The notes beneath the pieces were generated by a model that searched no databases, was not told where the DNA came from, and saw only the letters and a program-made list of their open reading frames with translations. From CAYNRE01 sp964399535 (GTDB taxonomy: Bacteria > Planctomycetota > Planctomycetia > Pirellulales > CAYNRE01): a DNA stretch of 64,000 nucleotides. The stretch covers positions 496,001 through 560,000 of the forward strand of contig CAYNRE010000009.1 of the NCBI GenBank assembly GCA_964399535.1, given 5' to 3'. Of the stretch, positions 41,785 through 49,715 are shown one piece after another (the first letter of the stretch is position 1; the number at the start of each line of letters is the position of its first letter). The translations under genes and the position numbers were made by a program.

Positions 41785-42678
41785 CTACGGAGCCGGATCG
41801 GCCGCCGGAGGGGCAAGCACCCCCGACCGGGCACGCGACCCGGCCAGGTACCGTACGGCCAGGCCCAGCAAGATCAGCCCTCCGCCGGCCAGAGTCCACC
41901 AGGCGGGCACCTCGCGCCGGTAAACCAGCCACACCCAAAGCGGCAGCAACACCGGTTCCAACAGGGCCAGGCCGGCGGCCTCGTGGCTCGAGATATGGCG
42001 CAGCCCCCAGCCAAACAGCAAATACGGCAGGCCAATCTGCACGACGCCGAAGGCCACGAGCACGGGCCACTGCCAGGAGCTGGGCCAGCCGCCTTGGGCC
42101 ACCACGATGGGGCCCAGCATCACGGCCGTGGCCAGGTTGTTCAGCACCACCAACAGCGCGGAATTCTCGCCCCGCAGCGCCCTCAGGCTGAGCACCACCA
42201 CGGCGTAGCACACGCCCGAGATCAGGCCGATCAAAACGCCCCATTGACTCGGCGAGCCCAACTCGCAGACCAGAATCAGACCCACGCCGAGCATCATGAA
42301 CACCAGCGCGGCCAAATCGCTGGCCTGGGGCGGTTCCCGCCAGAGGGCCCAGCCCAGCAGACAAACCCAAAGCGGCGCGGTGCACTGCAGCCAAATGGCG
42401 TTGGCGGCCGTGGTCCAATTCATGGCCGTCATATAGCTGGCGCTCATGCCGGCAAAGGCCAGCATCATCGCGGCCATGGCCGGTTTTAGCCGGGGACGGC
42501 GCACTAACACCGCCAGGGCCAGCGCGGCGAACAACCCTCGCCAAAACGCCAGCCATAGCCCCCGCGACTCCCAGGGCCAGGCATCGAAAAGGGGCGACTT
42601 GGCGAACAGCCCGCTGGTGCTCCACAGCAGGCCCGCAGCAATTACGGCTGCCCGACCCATCCCGGGCGAGGGTTGCAT
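41785..42678 (-). CDS. EamA/DMT-family transporter
   Basis: A 297-aa membrane protein with ten predicted helices in two EamA repeats. The first begins MGRAAVIAAGLLWSTSGLF and includes MTAMNWTTAANAIWLQCTAPLWVCLLG, characteristic of the drug/metabolite transporter superfamily; the second includes PYLLFGWGLRHISSHEAAGLALLEPVLLPLWVWLV, which has the family's conserved ...EAxLL.LEPVL... pattern. It probably exports a small metabolite across the inner membrane; substrate not predictable. ATG at 42678 is used; upstream residues look non-coding. It converges with the site-2 protease gene (20 bp apart) and is divergent from the polysaccharide genes. Confidence 0.88.
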   Translation of the reverse strand: MQPSPGMGRAAVIAAGLLWSTSGLFAKSPLFDAWPWESRGLWLAFWRGLFAALALAVLVRRPRLKPAMAAMMLAFAGMSASYMTAMNWTTAANAIWLQCTAPLWVCLLGWALWREPPQASDLAALVFMMLGVGLILVCELGSPSQWGVLIGLISGVCYAVVVLSLRALRGENSALLVVLNNLATAVMLGPIVVAQGGWPSSWQWPVLVAFGVVQIGLPYLLFGWGLRHISSHEAAGLALLEPVLLPLWVWLVYRREVPAWWTLAGGGLILLGLAVRYLAGSRARSGVLAPPAADPAP

Positions 42679-43084
42679 AGGTTGCTTCCACGGGGTGTGG
42701 GGCAACCGCGGTCGGCCAAGCCGACACGCGCCCCCCGAAACACTGGCGCTGCAGGAGGAGCAGCTTACCGCCCGGCGAAGCACCTGGCTGCGCGACGCAA
42801 CATCCGGGGGCGGCGGGCCCGCGATAGCTTATCCAAACGGTCCGTTGGATCCTGCCGCCAAAGGACCCCGTCCCCCCAGTGTGGCGCTTCTCGGCTCACC
42901 CGGGGCGCATGGCATGCTAGCGGTAATGGCAACCAGCGGACGGCGAAGACCCTTGCGAGCGGCCGGATTGGGCCGGAGAGCCCAACCCCGCTCTGGCAGC
43001 GGCCGATTCGGCCTTAACCTAGCCCAAGGGGCTGCGTTACACTTCCGCCCCCCGACCTCCAGTCGCCAAGGCCTGGCTGCACGG
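42679..43084. other. Divergent intergenic region, 406 bp
   Basis: Between the EamA gene (minus) and the glycosyltransferase gene (plus). A candidate promoter for the latter is at 43014-43043. Nothing else could be supported. Confidence 0.5.
43014..43043 (+). promoter_or_regulatory. Candidate sigma-70 promoter of the polysaccharide gene cluster
   Basis: TTAACC (43014-43019) and TACACT (43038-43043) are separated by 18 bp, 41 bp before the chosen glycosyltransferase ATG. The -35 element is weak. Confidence 0.4.
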
Positions 43085-44290
43085 ATGCGGCCCTTTCGAC
43101 ACTTCGGGCGGGAACCGGAAACCAGGTGTGCCTTGCGGGTAGTCTTGGTCCACGACTGGCTCACCGGCATGCGGGGAGGCGAGAAATGCCTCGAACCGCT
43201 CTGCCGGCGCTTTCCCGACGCTCGCTTGCTCACGCTGTTGCACCGGCCCGGGTCGACCTCGCCCGCCATCGAGCGGATGGCGATCGAGCCCAGCTTTCTG
43301 AACCGATTGCCCGGTGTCGAGCGGCATTATCGGTACCTGTTGCCGCTGATGCCCCGGGCGATCGAACAATTCGAGATTCCGCCTCAAACCGACCTGGTCG
43401 TAAGCCTAAGCCACGCGGTGGCCAAGGCGGTGCGGGTGCCGCCTGGCGTGCCGCACGTGTGCTATTGCTTCACCCCCATGCGCTATGCCTGGGATTTGCG
43501 CGACGACTACTTCGCCGCGGCGAAGAGTCAGCCGCTCTGGAAGCGCCCGCCGGCCTGGGTTCGCGACCGGATGCTCGACCACCTGCGCCGCTGGGACGCT
43601 CGCACCGCGGCCCGAGTGGGGCAGTTCGTGGCGATCAGCCAGACGATTGCCGAGCGGATCGAGCGCTGTTACGGCCGCCCGAGCGTGGTGATCTATCCGC
43701 CGGTCGACACCGAGTTCTACACCCCCGACCACGGGGATCGCGAAGACTACTACCTCTGCGTTTCGGCACTGGTGCCCTATAAGCGGATCGACCTGGCGGT
43801 CGAGGCTTGTCGGCGGCTGGGCCGGCGGCTGGTAGTAATTGGCAGCGGACCGGCGGCGGCCGCCTGGCAGCATCAAGCAGGGCCCCACGTGGAATGGCTG
43901 GGTTGGCAACCCAACGAGGTCATTCGCCACCGCCTGAGGCGCTGCCGGGCCCTGTTGTTCCCCGGCCACGAAGATTTCGGCATTGTGCCGCTCGAGGCCC
44001 AGGCCTGCGGCGCGCCGGTGATCGCCCTCGCAAGGGGTGGCACCGGCGAGACGGTCCTGGCAGCCACTGAACACTGGCCGGGCACCGGCGTGCTGTTCGA
44101 ACAGCCGACCGCCGGGGCGCTAGCCGACGCCATGGACTGGTTCGAAACCCACCACGAACAATGCCAGCCGGGCCTGGCCCGGCGACAGGCCGAGCGGTTT
44201 GCCATCGCCCGCTTTGAAGGCGAGTTGTTCGCCCTGCTCGATCAAGTGGTTCAAGGAACCGGGGAAATACCGCTGCGCCGGGCGGCCTAA
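43085..44290 (+). CDS. Glycosyltransferase family 4 protein (polysaccharide locus)
   Basis: A 401-aa GT-B glycosyltransferase. The N-terminal half has VVLVHDWLTGMRGGEKCLEP (donor/acceptor loop), HVCYCFTPMRYAWDLRDDYF and VAISQTIAERIERCYG, the usual pattern of GT4 enzymes related to mannosyltransferases. The C-terminal half has YYLCVSALVPYKRIDLAVEA, LGWQPNEVIRHRLRRCRALLFPG and the EX7E motif in EDFGIVPLEAQ. It likely builds the surface polysaccharide exported by the ABC pair that follows. ATG at 43085 is taken; a TTG at 43132, just before RVVLVHDW, is also possible. First gene of a three-gene set; 127 bp before the permease gene. Confidence 0.87.
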   Translation: MRPFRHFGREPETRCALRVVLVHDWLTGMRGGEKCLEPLCRRFPDARLLTLLHRPGSTSPAIERMAIEPSFLNRLPGVERHYRYLLPLMPRAIEQFEIPPQTDLVVSLSHAVAKAVRVPPGVPHVCYCFTPMRYAWDLRDDYFAAAKSQPLWKRPPAWVRDRMLDHLRRWDARTAARVGQFVAISQTIAERIERCYGRPSVVIYPPVDTEFYTPDHGDREDYYLCVSALVPYKRIDLAVEACRRLGRRLVVIGSGPAAAAWQHQAGPHVEWLGWQPNEVIRHRLRRCRALLFPGHEDFGIVPLEAQACGAPVIALARGGTGETVLAATEHWPGTGVLFEQPTAGALADAMDWFETHHEQCQPGLARRQAERFAIARFEGELFALLDQVVQGTGEIPLRRAA

Positions 44291-44322
44291 CGCCGGCCTG
44301 CCCAGCCCGACCGTCTTTTTTT
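44280..44322 (+). terminator. Possible terminator after the glycosyltransferase gene
   Basis: GC-rich inverted sequence around the stop codon is followed by seven T (44316-44322). The stem is imperfect, so this is weak; it could be an internal attenuator before the permease gene. Confidence 0.3.
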
Positions 44323-44345
44323 ACACGAACCGCGCCCCAGTCGCG

Positions 44346-44375
44346 TTGACCCGCGATCCCCCGTTCGACTAGAAA
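44346..44375 (+). promoter_or_regulatory. Candidate sigma-70 promoter of the ABC export genes
   Basis: TTGACC (44346-44351) and TAGAAA (44370-44375) are separated by 18 bp, 42 bp before the permease ATG. Suggests the transport pair can be transcribed separately from the glycosyltransferase gene. Confidence 0.5.
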
Positions 44376-44417
44376 TCTCGCCCGAAACCATCCCCACCCC
44401 AGGACAACCAAGCGCCG

Positions 44418-45200
44418 ATGAACGCTTATTTGAACTCGGTCTGGCAATGCCGGTATTTTTGGCTGTCGCTGGCCAAGATGGACTTGCAGAATCGGTATCG
44501 CCGCTCGCTTTTGGGAGTGGGCTGGTCGCTGCTGCACCCGATTGCCATGGCCCTGGTGCTCTGCACCGTGTTCAACCGGCTGTTCGAGCTGGATGCCAAA
44601 GAGTTTTGGATGTACCTGCTGGCGGGCCTGTCGTTCTGGAACTTTATCTCGACGGCCACCATTCAGGGTTGTCAGTGTTTCCTGCAGGCCGAGTCGTACA
44701 TTCGCCAGTGCCGGGTGCCGCTGGCCATTTACCCGCTCCGGGTGGTGCTGGGCGGGGCGTTTCATCTTTCGGTGGCGCTCGGCGTGGTACTGGCGGTGAG
44801 CTGCGTCCTGAAGGGCCCCGCCGTGTTGGCCGCGCTGCCGGCCCTGGTGCCAGGGCTGATTTTGCTGATCGTGCTGGCCTGGTCGCTGGCCACCGTGGCG
44901 GGCGTGCTAACGGTGTACTTTCCCGATGCTCAGCACCTGACCGAAATCGGGCTTTCGATTCTGTTCTATGCCACGCCGATCATTTACACGAACGAACTGC
45001 TCAAGCAGAAAGGCCTGGGCTGGCTGGTCGACTACAACCCTCTGGCCACCTTCGCCACGCTCATCCGCGAGCCGCTGTTGCACGGCAAGGCTCCCGAAGC
45101 GGGCCTGTACGGGGGTGCGGCCCTGGTCGCGCTAGCCTTGGCGGGGGTTGCCTTGTTTGTGCTCAGCCGTAGCGAGCGTCGGTTGGTGTTCTACCTGTAA
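44418..45200 (+). CDS. Polysaccharide ABC export permease (Wzm/KpsM-like)
   Basis: A 260-aa ABC-2 type permease with about six membrane helices. The N-terminal segment LAKMDLQNRYRRSLLGVGWSL precedes helix 1, the family's signature amphipathic start; later regions include LAGLSFWNFISTATIQG and ATPIIYTNELLKQKGLGWLV, with PLATFATLIREPLLHGK before the last helix. Such permeases export O-antigen, capsule or teichoic-acid-like polymers with a cognate ATPase encoded next. The ATG at 44418 has a modest ribosome site (AGGA). Sits between glycosyltransferase and ATPase genes. Confidence 0.9.
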   Translation: MNAYLNSVWQCRYFWLSLAKMDLQNRYRRSLLGVGWSLLHPIAMALVLCTVFNRLFELDAKEFWMYLLAGLSFWNFISTATIQGCQCFLQAESYIRQCRVPLAIYPLRVVLGGAFHLSVALGVVLAVSCVLKGPAVLAALPALVPGLILLIVLAWSLATVAGVLTVYFPDAQHLTEIGLSILFYATPIIYTNELLKQKGLGWLVDYNPLATFATLIREPLLHGKAPEAGLYGGAALVALALAGVALFVLSRSERRLVFYL

Positions 45201-45268
45201 ACCAATGGCCTCCGCCCGGCCATCTGGCCTGGGCACCACGAAACGTCTTGGGGGAAGCTCCGCGCATT

Positions 45269-46027
45269 ATGGCACACATCGACCTGCACGATGCCAGCCT
45301 GCTGTTTCGAGTCCGCAAGTCGGGCCGAATCAGCCTGAAGGAATTCCTGGTTCGGCAAATGTTCCGCCAGTCGAAAAACCCCATCCTCGAGGTGCAAGCC
45401 CTCGACCGGGTGACGCTGGGCATCGGCGAAGGAGACCGGGTCGGCATCATCGGCCACAACGGGGCCGGCAAGAGCAGCCTGCTCAAGGTGTTGGCCGGAA
45501 TCTATCCGCCCACCGGCGGGCGCGTCGACGTGGCGGGACGGGTCAGCTCGCTATTCGATATTTCGCTGGGCTTCGAGCCCGAGGCCAACGGCTGGACCAA
45601 CATTCGCCTCCGCGGTTATCTACAGGGTGAAACGCCGCGCAGCATCCAGGCCAAGATGGCCTCGATCGCCGAGTTCAGCGAGTTGGGCGAGTTCATGGAT
45701 ATGCCGGTCCGTTTCTACTCGGCCGGCATGCTCGTTCGCCTGGCGTTTTCGATCGCCACGGCCATCGAACCCGAAATTCTCCTGGTCGACGAGGCCCTGG
45801 CCGCGGGAGATATGTCGTTCCAACAAAAAGCCCGGCGGCGAATTCGCCAGATGGTGTCGCAGGCCAAAATCGTGGTGATCGTGAGCCACGACTTGGACTC
45901 GCTCACGAAACTGGTCGACCGCATGATCTGGCTCGATCACGGTCGCATTCGGCAGGACGGCTCCCCCCAAGAAGTGGCGGCCGCCTATCGACAACATATG
46001 CAGCCCCGGCAGCCCGCTGCTGCTTAG
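45269..46027 (+). CDS. Polysaccharide ABC export ATPase (Wzt/KpsT-like)
   Basis: A 252-aa ATPase that powers the preceding permease. Walker A IGHNGAGKSSLLKVLAG, the Q-loop/signature region FYSAGMLVRLAFSIAT (an atypical signature shared by the Wzt/KpsT group) and Walker B EILLVDEALAAGD, followed by the switch His in VIVSHDLDS, are all present. The N-terminus has the ~30-residue lead seen in this subfamily (LLFRVRKSGRISLKEFL). There is no C-terminal carbohydrate-binding domain, so it is the short KpsT-like form. ATG at 45269 follows GGGGGAAG. The gene lies 68 bp after the permease gene; the nature of the polymer is not known. Confidence 0.9.
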   Translation: MAHIDLHDASLLFRVRKSGRISLKEFLVRQMFRQSKNPILEVQALDRVTLGIGEGDRVGIIGHNGAGKSSLLKVLAGIYPPTGGRVDVAGRVSSLFDISLGFEPEANGWTNIRLRGYLQGETPRSIQAKMASIAEFSELGEFMDMPVRFYSAGMLVRLAFSIATAIEPEILLVDEALAAGDMSFQQKARRRIRQMVSQAKIVVIVSHDLDSLTKLVDRMIWLDHGRIRQDGSPQEVAAAYRQHMQPRQPAAA

Positions 46028-46330
46028 CTGGCGGGAAAAGAATTCCCCCTGTCGCCTTCTTCCCACTCGCCCGCTTCGCGCCCAGGCTTCCCACGGCTCG
46101 CAGGTTCTCAGCCCGCGCCGCTCCTGGGCGATCGCGGCGCAGCGCGGCGAACGATCGGTCTTGACCTGCTGAACCCAGCCCTCCGATGGCTCGAACCCGA
46201 CGGTTGCAAAGCCGGCGTCGCTCGGTTCTCAAATCGCTCTGGACCGCCGAAGCCGCCTGTGCGACACTTCCGCCGCGCCCGAGAGCTCAGTTCAGCGGAT
46301 CATTCTCTCATGCGGCCTATTGCCTCTGGT
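46028..46330. other. Intergenic region, 303 bp
   Basis: Between the ABC ATPase gene and the small lipoprotein gene, both plus strand. A TTGACC at 46161 has no matching -10. No gene or RNA was supported. Confidence 0.45.
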
Positions 46331-46540
46331 ATGCGACTGGCACGCGCCTGGTGTTGGATTGCCTGCTGCCTTTTGCTGTTCGCCGGCTGCTCGCTGCAGC
46401 GGCTCCGCGGCGACGGCTTCAAGGACGATGAACTGGGCGAAACAGGCCGCGAGCTGCGCGGGCCCGTTCCACAGCGCGGCGGCGCCTGGGGCTTTAGTTC
46501 CAAGGCCCGCGACATCGAACGCGATCTGGGAGTCGATTGA
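46331..46540 (+). CDS. Small putative lipoprotein
   Basis: A 69-aa protein. Hydrophobic N-terminal stretch (WCWIACCLLLFAGCSLQRL) ends in a lipobox-like FAGC, so it would be a lipid-anchored protein of about 50 residues after cleavage. The rest is polar (DDELGETGRELRGPVP) and ends in GFSSKARDIERDLGVD. Similar short tails are, as I recall, seen in other planctomycete small lipoproteins, but no function is known. ATG at 46331 is used; an earlier ATG at 46310 adds seven residues. It is not clearly in an operon: 303 bp after the export ATPase gene and 251 bp before the carboxypeptidase gene. Confidence 0.6.
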   Translation: MRLARAWCWIACCLLLFAGCSLQRLRGDGFKDDELGETGRELRGPVPQRGGAWGFSSKARDIERDLGVD

Positions 46541-46791
46541 GCCTCGTTCTCTGGGGCCCAATCTGATCGACCGTCGCGCGGTGAGCTGCCCGCGGCAATC
46601 CAGGCCGCATCGAGCGCCCCTGCATGACGGCCGACCGCCGGGCCGGTACACTGAGTCCGTGTGGTTTGCTGGGCGCTGCCGCCGTCTGAGGCAATGCCCT
46701 CCAAGGGTGGGGTGCAGCGGTCTCGCTTGGCTCGTTCGACTCCGGCGTGCGTCGGGGCGGAATCGACCGGCGGCTCGAAGGGTTGCTCGCG

Positions 46792-48312
46792 ATGTCGTCC
46801 GCGGTTCAGTTGGCCTACGATCAGTTGCTGCGCCATGCCCGCAGGATCGCGCTGCTTGGCTCGATCGAATCGGTGCTCAACTGGGACGAACAGACCATGT
46901 TGGTCGACGCCGGCAGCGAGTACCGGGCCGAGCAGCTCAGTTATCTGGCCGGCCGGCTGCACCAAGAGTGGGTCGATCCACGCTTCGGCGAGTTGCTCGC
47001 CACGCTCGACGAACTGACTCGGGTTACCGGTGCCAACCAAGACTGCGTGGCCACGGTCCGGCAGTTGAAGCGAAAACGGGACAAACGGGTCAAACTGCCG
47101 CAATCGCTGGTCGAGGAGCTGACCCGCACGACGGTGCTGGCCCGGCAGGCGTGGATTGACGCGCGGCGGTCCGACGATTTCTCGCGGTTCGCGCCCGTGC
47201 TGAGCCAGATTTTTGCGCTCAAGCGACAGGAGGCCAATTGCCTGGGGTTTGTCGAAACTCCCTACGACCCCTTGCTCGACGACTACGAGCCAGGGCTGCC
47301 CACGCGCGAGGCCTCGCGGCTGCTTGCCGAATTACAGGCGGCCCTGGTGCCGCTGGTGCGAAGCGTGGTCGAATCGGGCCGGCGCGGACCGCGCGAAATT
47401 CTCGGCCGCAGCTACCCCATCGCGATGCAAGAGCGATTCGCCCGCGAGACGGCGTCGCAGCTGGGGTTCGATTTTTCCCGCGGCCGGCTCGACACCACGG
47501 CTCACCCGTTTTGCACCTCGCTGGGTCCGCACGATATCCGGATTCTGACTCGCTACGACGAGCGCGACTTCTCGAACGCCTTTTTCGGGGTCATGCACGA
47601 AGCGGGACACGGCCTCTACGAACAGGGCCTGCCGCCCGAGCATTTTGGCATGCCGCTGGGCGAAGCGGTCAGCCTGGGAGTTCACGAATCGCAATCGCGG
47701 CTCTGGGAGAATTTCGTCTGCCGGAGCATGGGCTTCTGGCAATGGGCCTATCCGGCCGCTCGCGCGGCGTTTCCCGAGGCCCTTTCCGACGTCTCGCTGG
47801 ACCAGTTCTATTTCGCCGTGAACGACGTTCGCCCTTCGCTGATTCGCACCGAGGCCGACGAGGCCACTTACAACTTGCACATCATCGTCCGGTTCGAGCT
47901 CGAGCGCGACCTGATGGAAGACCGCTTGCGCTGCGCGGATCTGCCCGAGGCCTGGAACGAACGCTACCAGCGCGTGGTGGGCATTCAGCCTCCTGGTGAC
48001 GGAGACGGCGTGTTGCAAGACATTCACTGGAGCGCGGGGCTGGTGGGCTATTTTCCCACCTATGCCTTGGGCAATTTGTACGCGGCCCAACTCTTTGCCC
48101 AGGCCGAGGCCGACCTGGGGTTGCTGGCGGGGCAGTTTGCCCGGGGAGAGTTCGCCCCGCTGCTCGACTGGCTGCGCCGCCGAGTCCACCAGTACGGATC
48201 GCGCTGGCCGGCCGCCGAGCTGGTGCAGCGTGCGGTGGGCGCCCCGCTGTCGCCGGCGCCGCTCATCAATCATCTGCGCGCCAAGCTGGAACCGTTGTAT
48301 CAACTGGATTGA
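46792..48312 (+). CDS. M32 family metallocarboxypeptidase
   Basis: A 506-aa carboxypeptidase Taq-type (M32) enzyme, full length for the family. Zinc site HEAGHGLYEQGLP and the downstream zinc Glu/His motif HESQSRLWENFVCRS are intact, as are the family's substrate-region motifs TAHPF and DIRILTRYDERDF. It is cytoplasmic and removes C-terminal residues from peptides. ATG at 46792 is chosen over a GTG at 46747, because the N-terminal helix SSAVQLAYDQLLRHARR fits the family start. The unknown gene at 48341 follows after 28 bp with its own ribosome site, so the two are probably co-transcribed. Confidence 0.92.
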   Translation: MSSAVQLAYDQLLRHARRIALLGSIESVLNWDEQTMLVDAGSEYRAEQLSYLAGRLHQEWVDPRFGELLATLDELTRVTGANQDCVATVRQLKRKRDKRVKLPQSLVEELTRTTVLARQAWIDARRSDDFSRFAPVLSQIFALKRQEANCLGFVETPYDPLLDDYEPGLPTREASRLLAELQAALVPLVRSVVESGRRGPREILGRSYPIAMQERFARETASQLGFDFSRGRLDTTAHPFCTSLGPHDIRILTRYDERDFSNAFFGVMHEAGHGLYEQGLPPEHFGMPLGEAVSLGVHESQSRLWENFVCRSMGFWQWAYPAARAAFPEALSDVSLDQFYFAVNDVRPSLIRTEADEATYNLHIIVRFELERDLMEDRLRCADLPEAWNERYQRVVGIQPPGDGDGVLQDIHWSAGLVGYFPTYALGNLYAAQLFAQAEADLGLLAGQFARGEFAPLLDWLRRRVHQYGSRWPAAELVQRAVGAPLSPAPLINHLRAKLEPLYQLD

Positions 48313-48340
48313 GTTGGCCTGGCCCCGAGGAGCCGGCGCG

Positions 48341-49483
48341 ATGGAAACCAAGGACGACCCCCGCCCGGCCAACCCCGCGGCGCCCGGGCAACCACGACCC
48401 GTGGCTGCCCAAGACACCCCCGCCGCGCCCTCCGAGCCCCCACAGAGCGAGGCCTCCGACGCGTCGCTGGGCAGGGAATTGCTCTTCGGGCTTTCGCTTC
48501 CCGAACGGGCCCTGCGCAGCGGCGTGAGCCTACTGGGCGGCGCGGTGCGCGAATCGGCCGAGCGGCTGATTCCCCGCCCCATCCAGGACTCGAAGACCTA
48601 CTCGATTCTGTTCAAGCAAATGCTCGACTACCTGGTCGAGGATGTCGGCGGAGTCGCCAAGCCAGAGGGCACCCCCGAGGGAGCCACGGGTGGAAACGAT
48701 TTTCTCGCCCGCAAGGCGGTGGGCAATTTTCTCGAAATGACCTGGCTGGCCACGCTGCACGTATCTCCGTTGACCATGCTGGCCGTTGTGAGCGACGTGG
48801 CCTACGGCTCGCAGGTGTACCTGCAAGAGTTGGGCGAAGAGCTGAAACAACAGGGAGTCATTGCACCCGATTCCACCATTTTGAATCTCGACGATCTGCT
48901 GGGCGCGCTCAGCCAGGCCAGCTCATCGGCCGCCACGGCCTTTGATACGCCGCCGCTCTCCGTCGACGGTCTGCGCGAAACCATCGAAACCACCCGCGCG
49001 GCGGTGCGACGCATCGAACCGGGCAAGCTCGTGCCGCAGGCCGAGCTCCAACGGCTGTGGACCGACATGCGCGATCTGGCTAGCCGCGAACAGGTGAGCC
49101 TGACCGAAATCTCGAGCGTGATGATGTTGCAAACCCTGGGCCAGGTGACCAACCTGGGGCGCGGTGCGCTCTCCACCGTGCGCGTGACCACCACGCTGAT
49201 CGACCGCCACGTGCTCGACCATTATCGCACCGCCGCACAAGAGCTGCGCCGCGACGGACTGCACGCCACGTTGGCCAAAACAGCCGCGCCCTACATCGAC
49301 GCCGTGTGGCAAAACTTTTCCACGCAGAAATCCACTGTCACCGAAAACCTGCTCAGCGGGCGGCTCGCCAAAGACGCCTGGCAACAGCTCCGCGGCTGGT
49401 GGCAATCGCCCTCCCCCAAAGGTCAGGTCCGGCCTGGTGACACCCCCCCGGAAAGCCGGGACGCGTCGGCGCCCATCGAATGA
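48341..49483 (+). CDS. Uncharacterised protein linked to M32 carboxypeptidase
   Basis: A 380-aa protein I do not recognise. The first ~60 residues are low-complexity and Pro/Ala/Glu-rich. The rest is helical: ERALRSGVSLLGGAVRESAERL, a hydrophobic stretch FLEMTWLATLHVSPLTMLAVVSDVAYGSQ (about residues 131-160), then LRETIETTRAAVRRIEP and long helices through LTEISSVMMLQTLGQ. No signal peptide or clear membrane helix, though the 131-160 segment is fairly hydrophobic. The ATG at 48341 has GAGGAG upstream. It follows the carboxypeptidase gene by 28 bp and is likely in the same transcript. Possibly a membrane-associated helical protein; function unknown. Confidence 0.65.
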   Translation: METKDDPRPANPAAPGQPRPVAAQDTPAAPSEPPQSEASDASLGRELLFGLSLPERALRSGVSLLGGAVRESAERLIPRPIQDSKTYSILFKQMLDYLVEDVGGVAKPEGTPEGATGGNDFLARKAVGNFLEMTWLATLHVSPLTMLAVVSDVAYGSQVYLQELGEELKQQGVIAPDSTILNLDDLLGALSQASSSAATAFDTPPLSVDGLRETIETTRAAVRRIEPGKLVPQAELQRLWTDMRDLASREQVSLTEISSVMMLQTLGQVTNLGRGALSTVRVTTTLIDRHVLDHYRTAAQELRRDGLHATLAKTAAPYIDAVWQNFSTQKSTVTENLLSGRLAKDAWQQLRGWWQSPSPKGQVRPGDTPPESRDASAPIE

Positions 49484-49694
49484 ACCACGATGCCTCTGGA
49501 GGCGGCCGGTGGCAAGCCAGCACGGCTTGGCGTAACATCGCCCGGGGGCAGCCGCTGTAACATCTAGCGGCCCTAAACAGCCGCGCTCCGATCCACCAGA
49601 GACCTCGGGCGCGAAACCGCGCCCGAGCGTGCCCCGGCGGCCCGGTCTGTCGGGCCTGCCGAGCAAGCGCGGTCGAAGCGTTTTTTCTCACACC

Positions 49695-49710
49695 GTTGAC
49701 CGCGGTCGAC
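49695..49710. promoter_or_regulatory. Dyad just upstream of the first amidase gene
   Basis: GTTGACCGCGGTCGAC, a palindrome with only one mismatched pair, lies five bases before the amidase ATG. It could be an operator or translational control site, but there is no supporting data. Confidence 0.3.
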
Positions 49711-49715
49711 CAACC

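Noticed and set aside
42446..43084. In-frame upstream extension of the polysaccharide glycosyltransferase
   Set aside because: It overlaps the EamA transporter gene on the other strand and reads as low-complexity sequence; a plausible promoter lies within it.
49527..49563. TTGGCG...TAACAT as a promoter for amidase 1
   Set aside because: Spacing of 25 bp is too long for a sigma-70 promoter.
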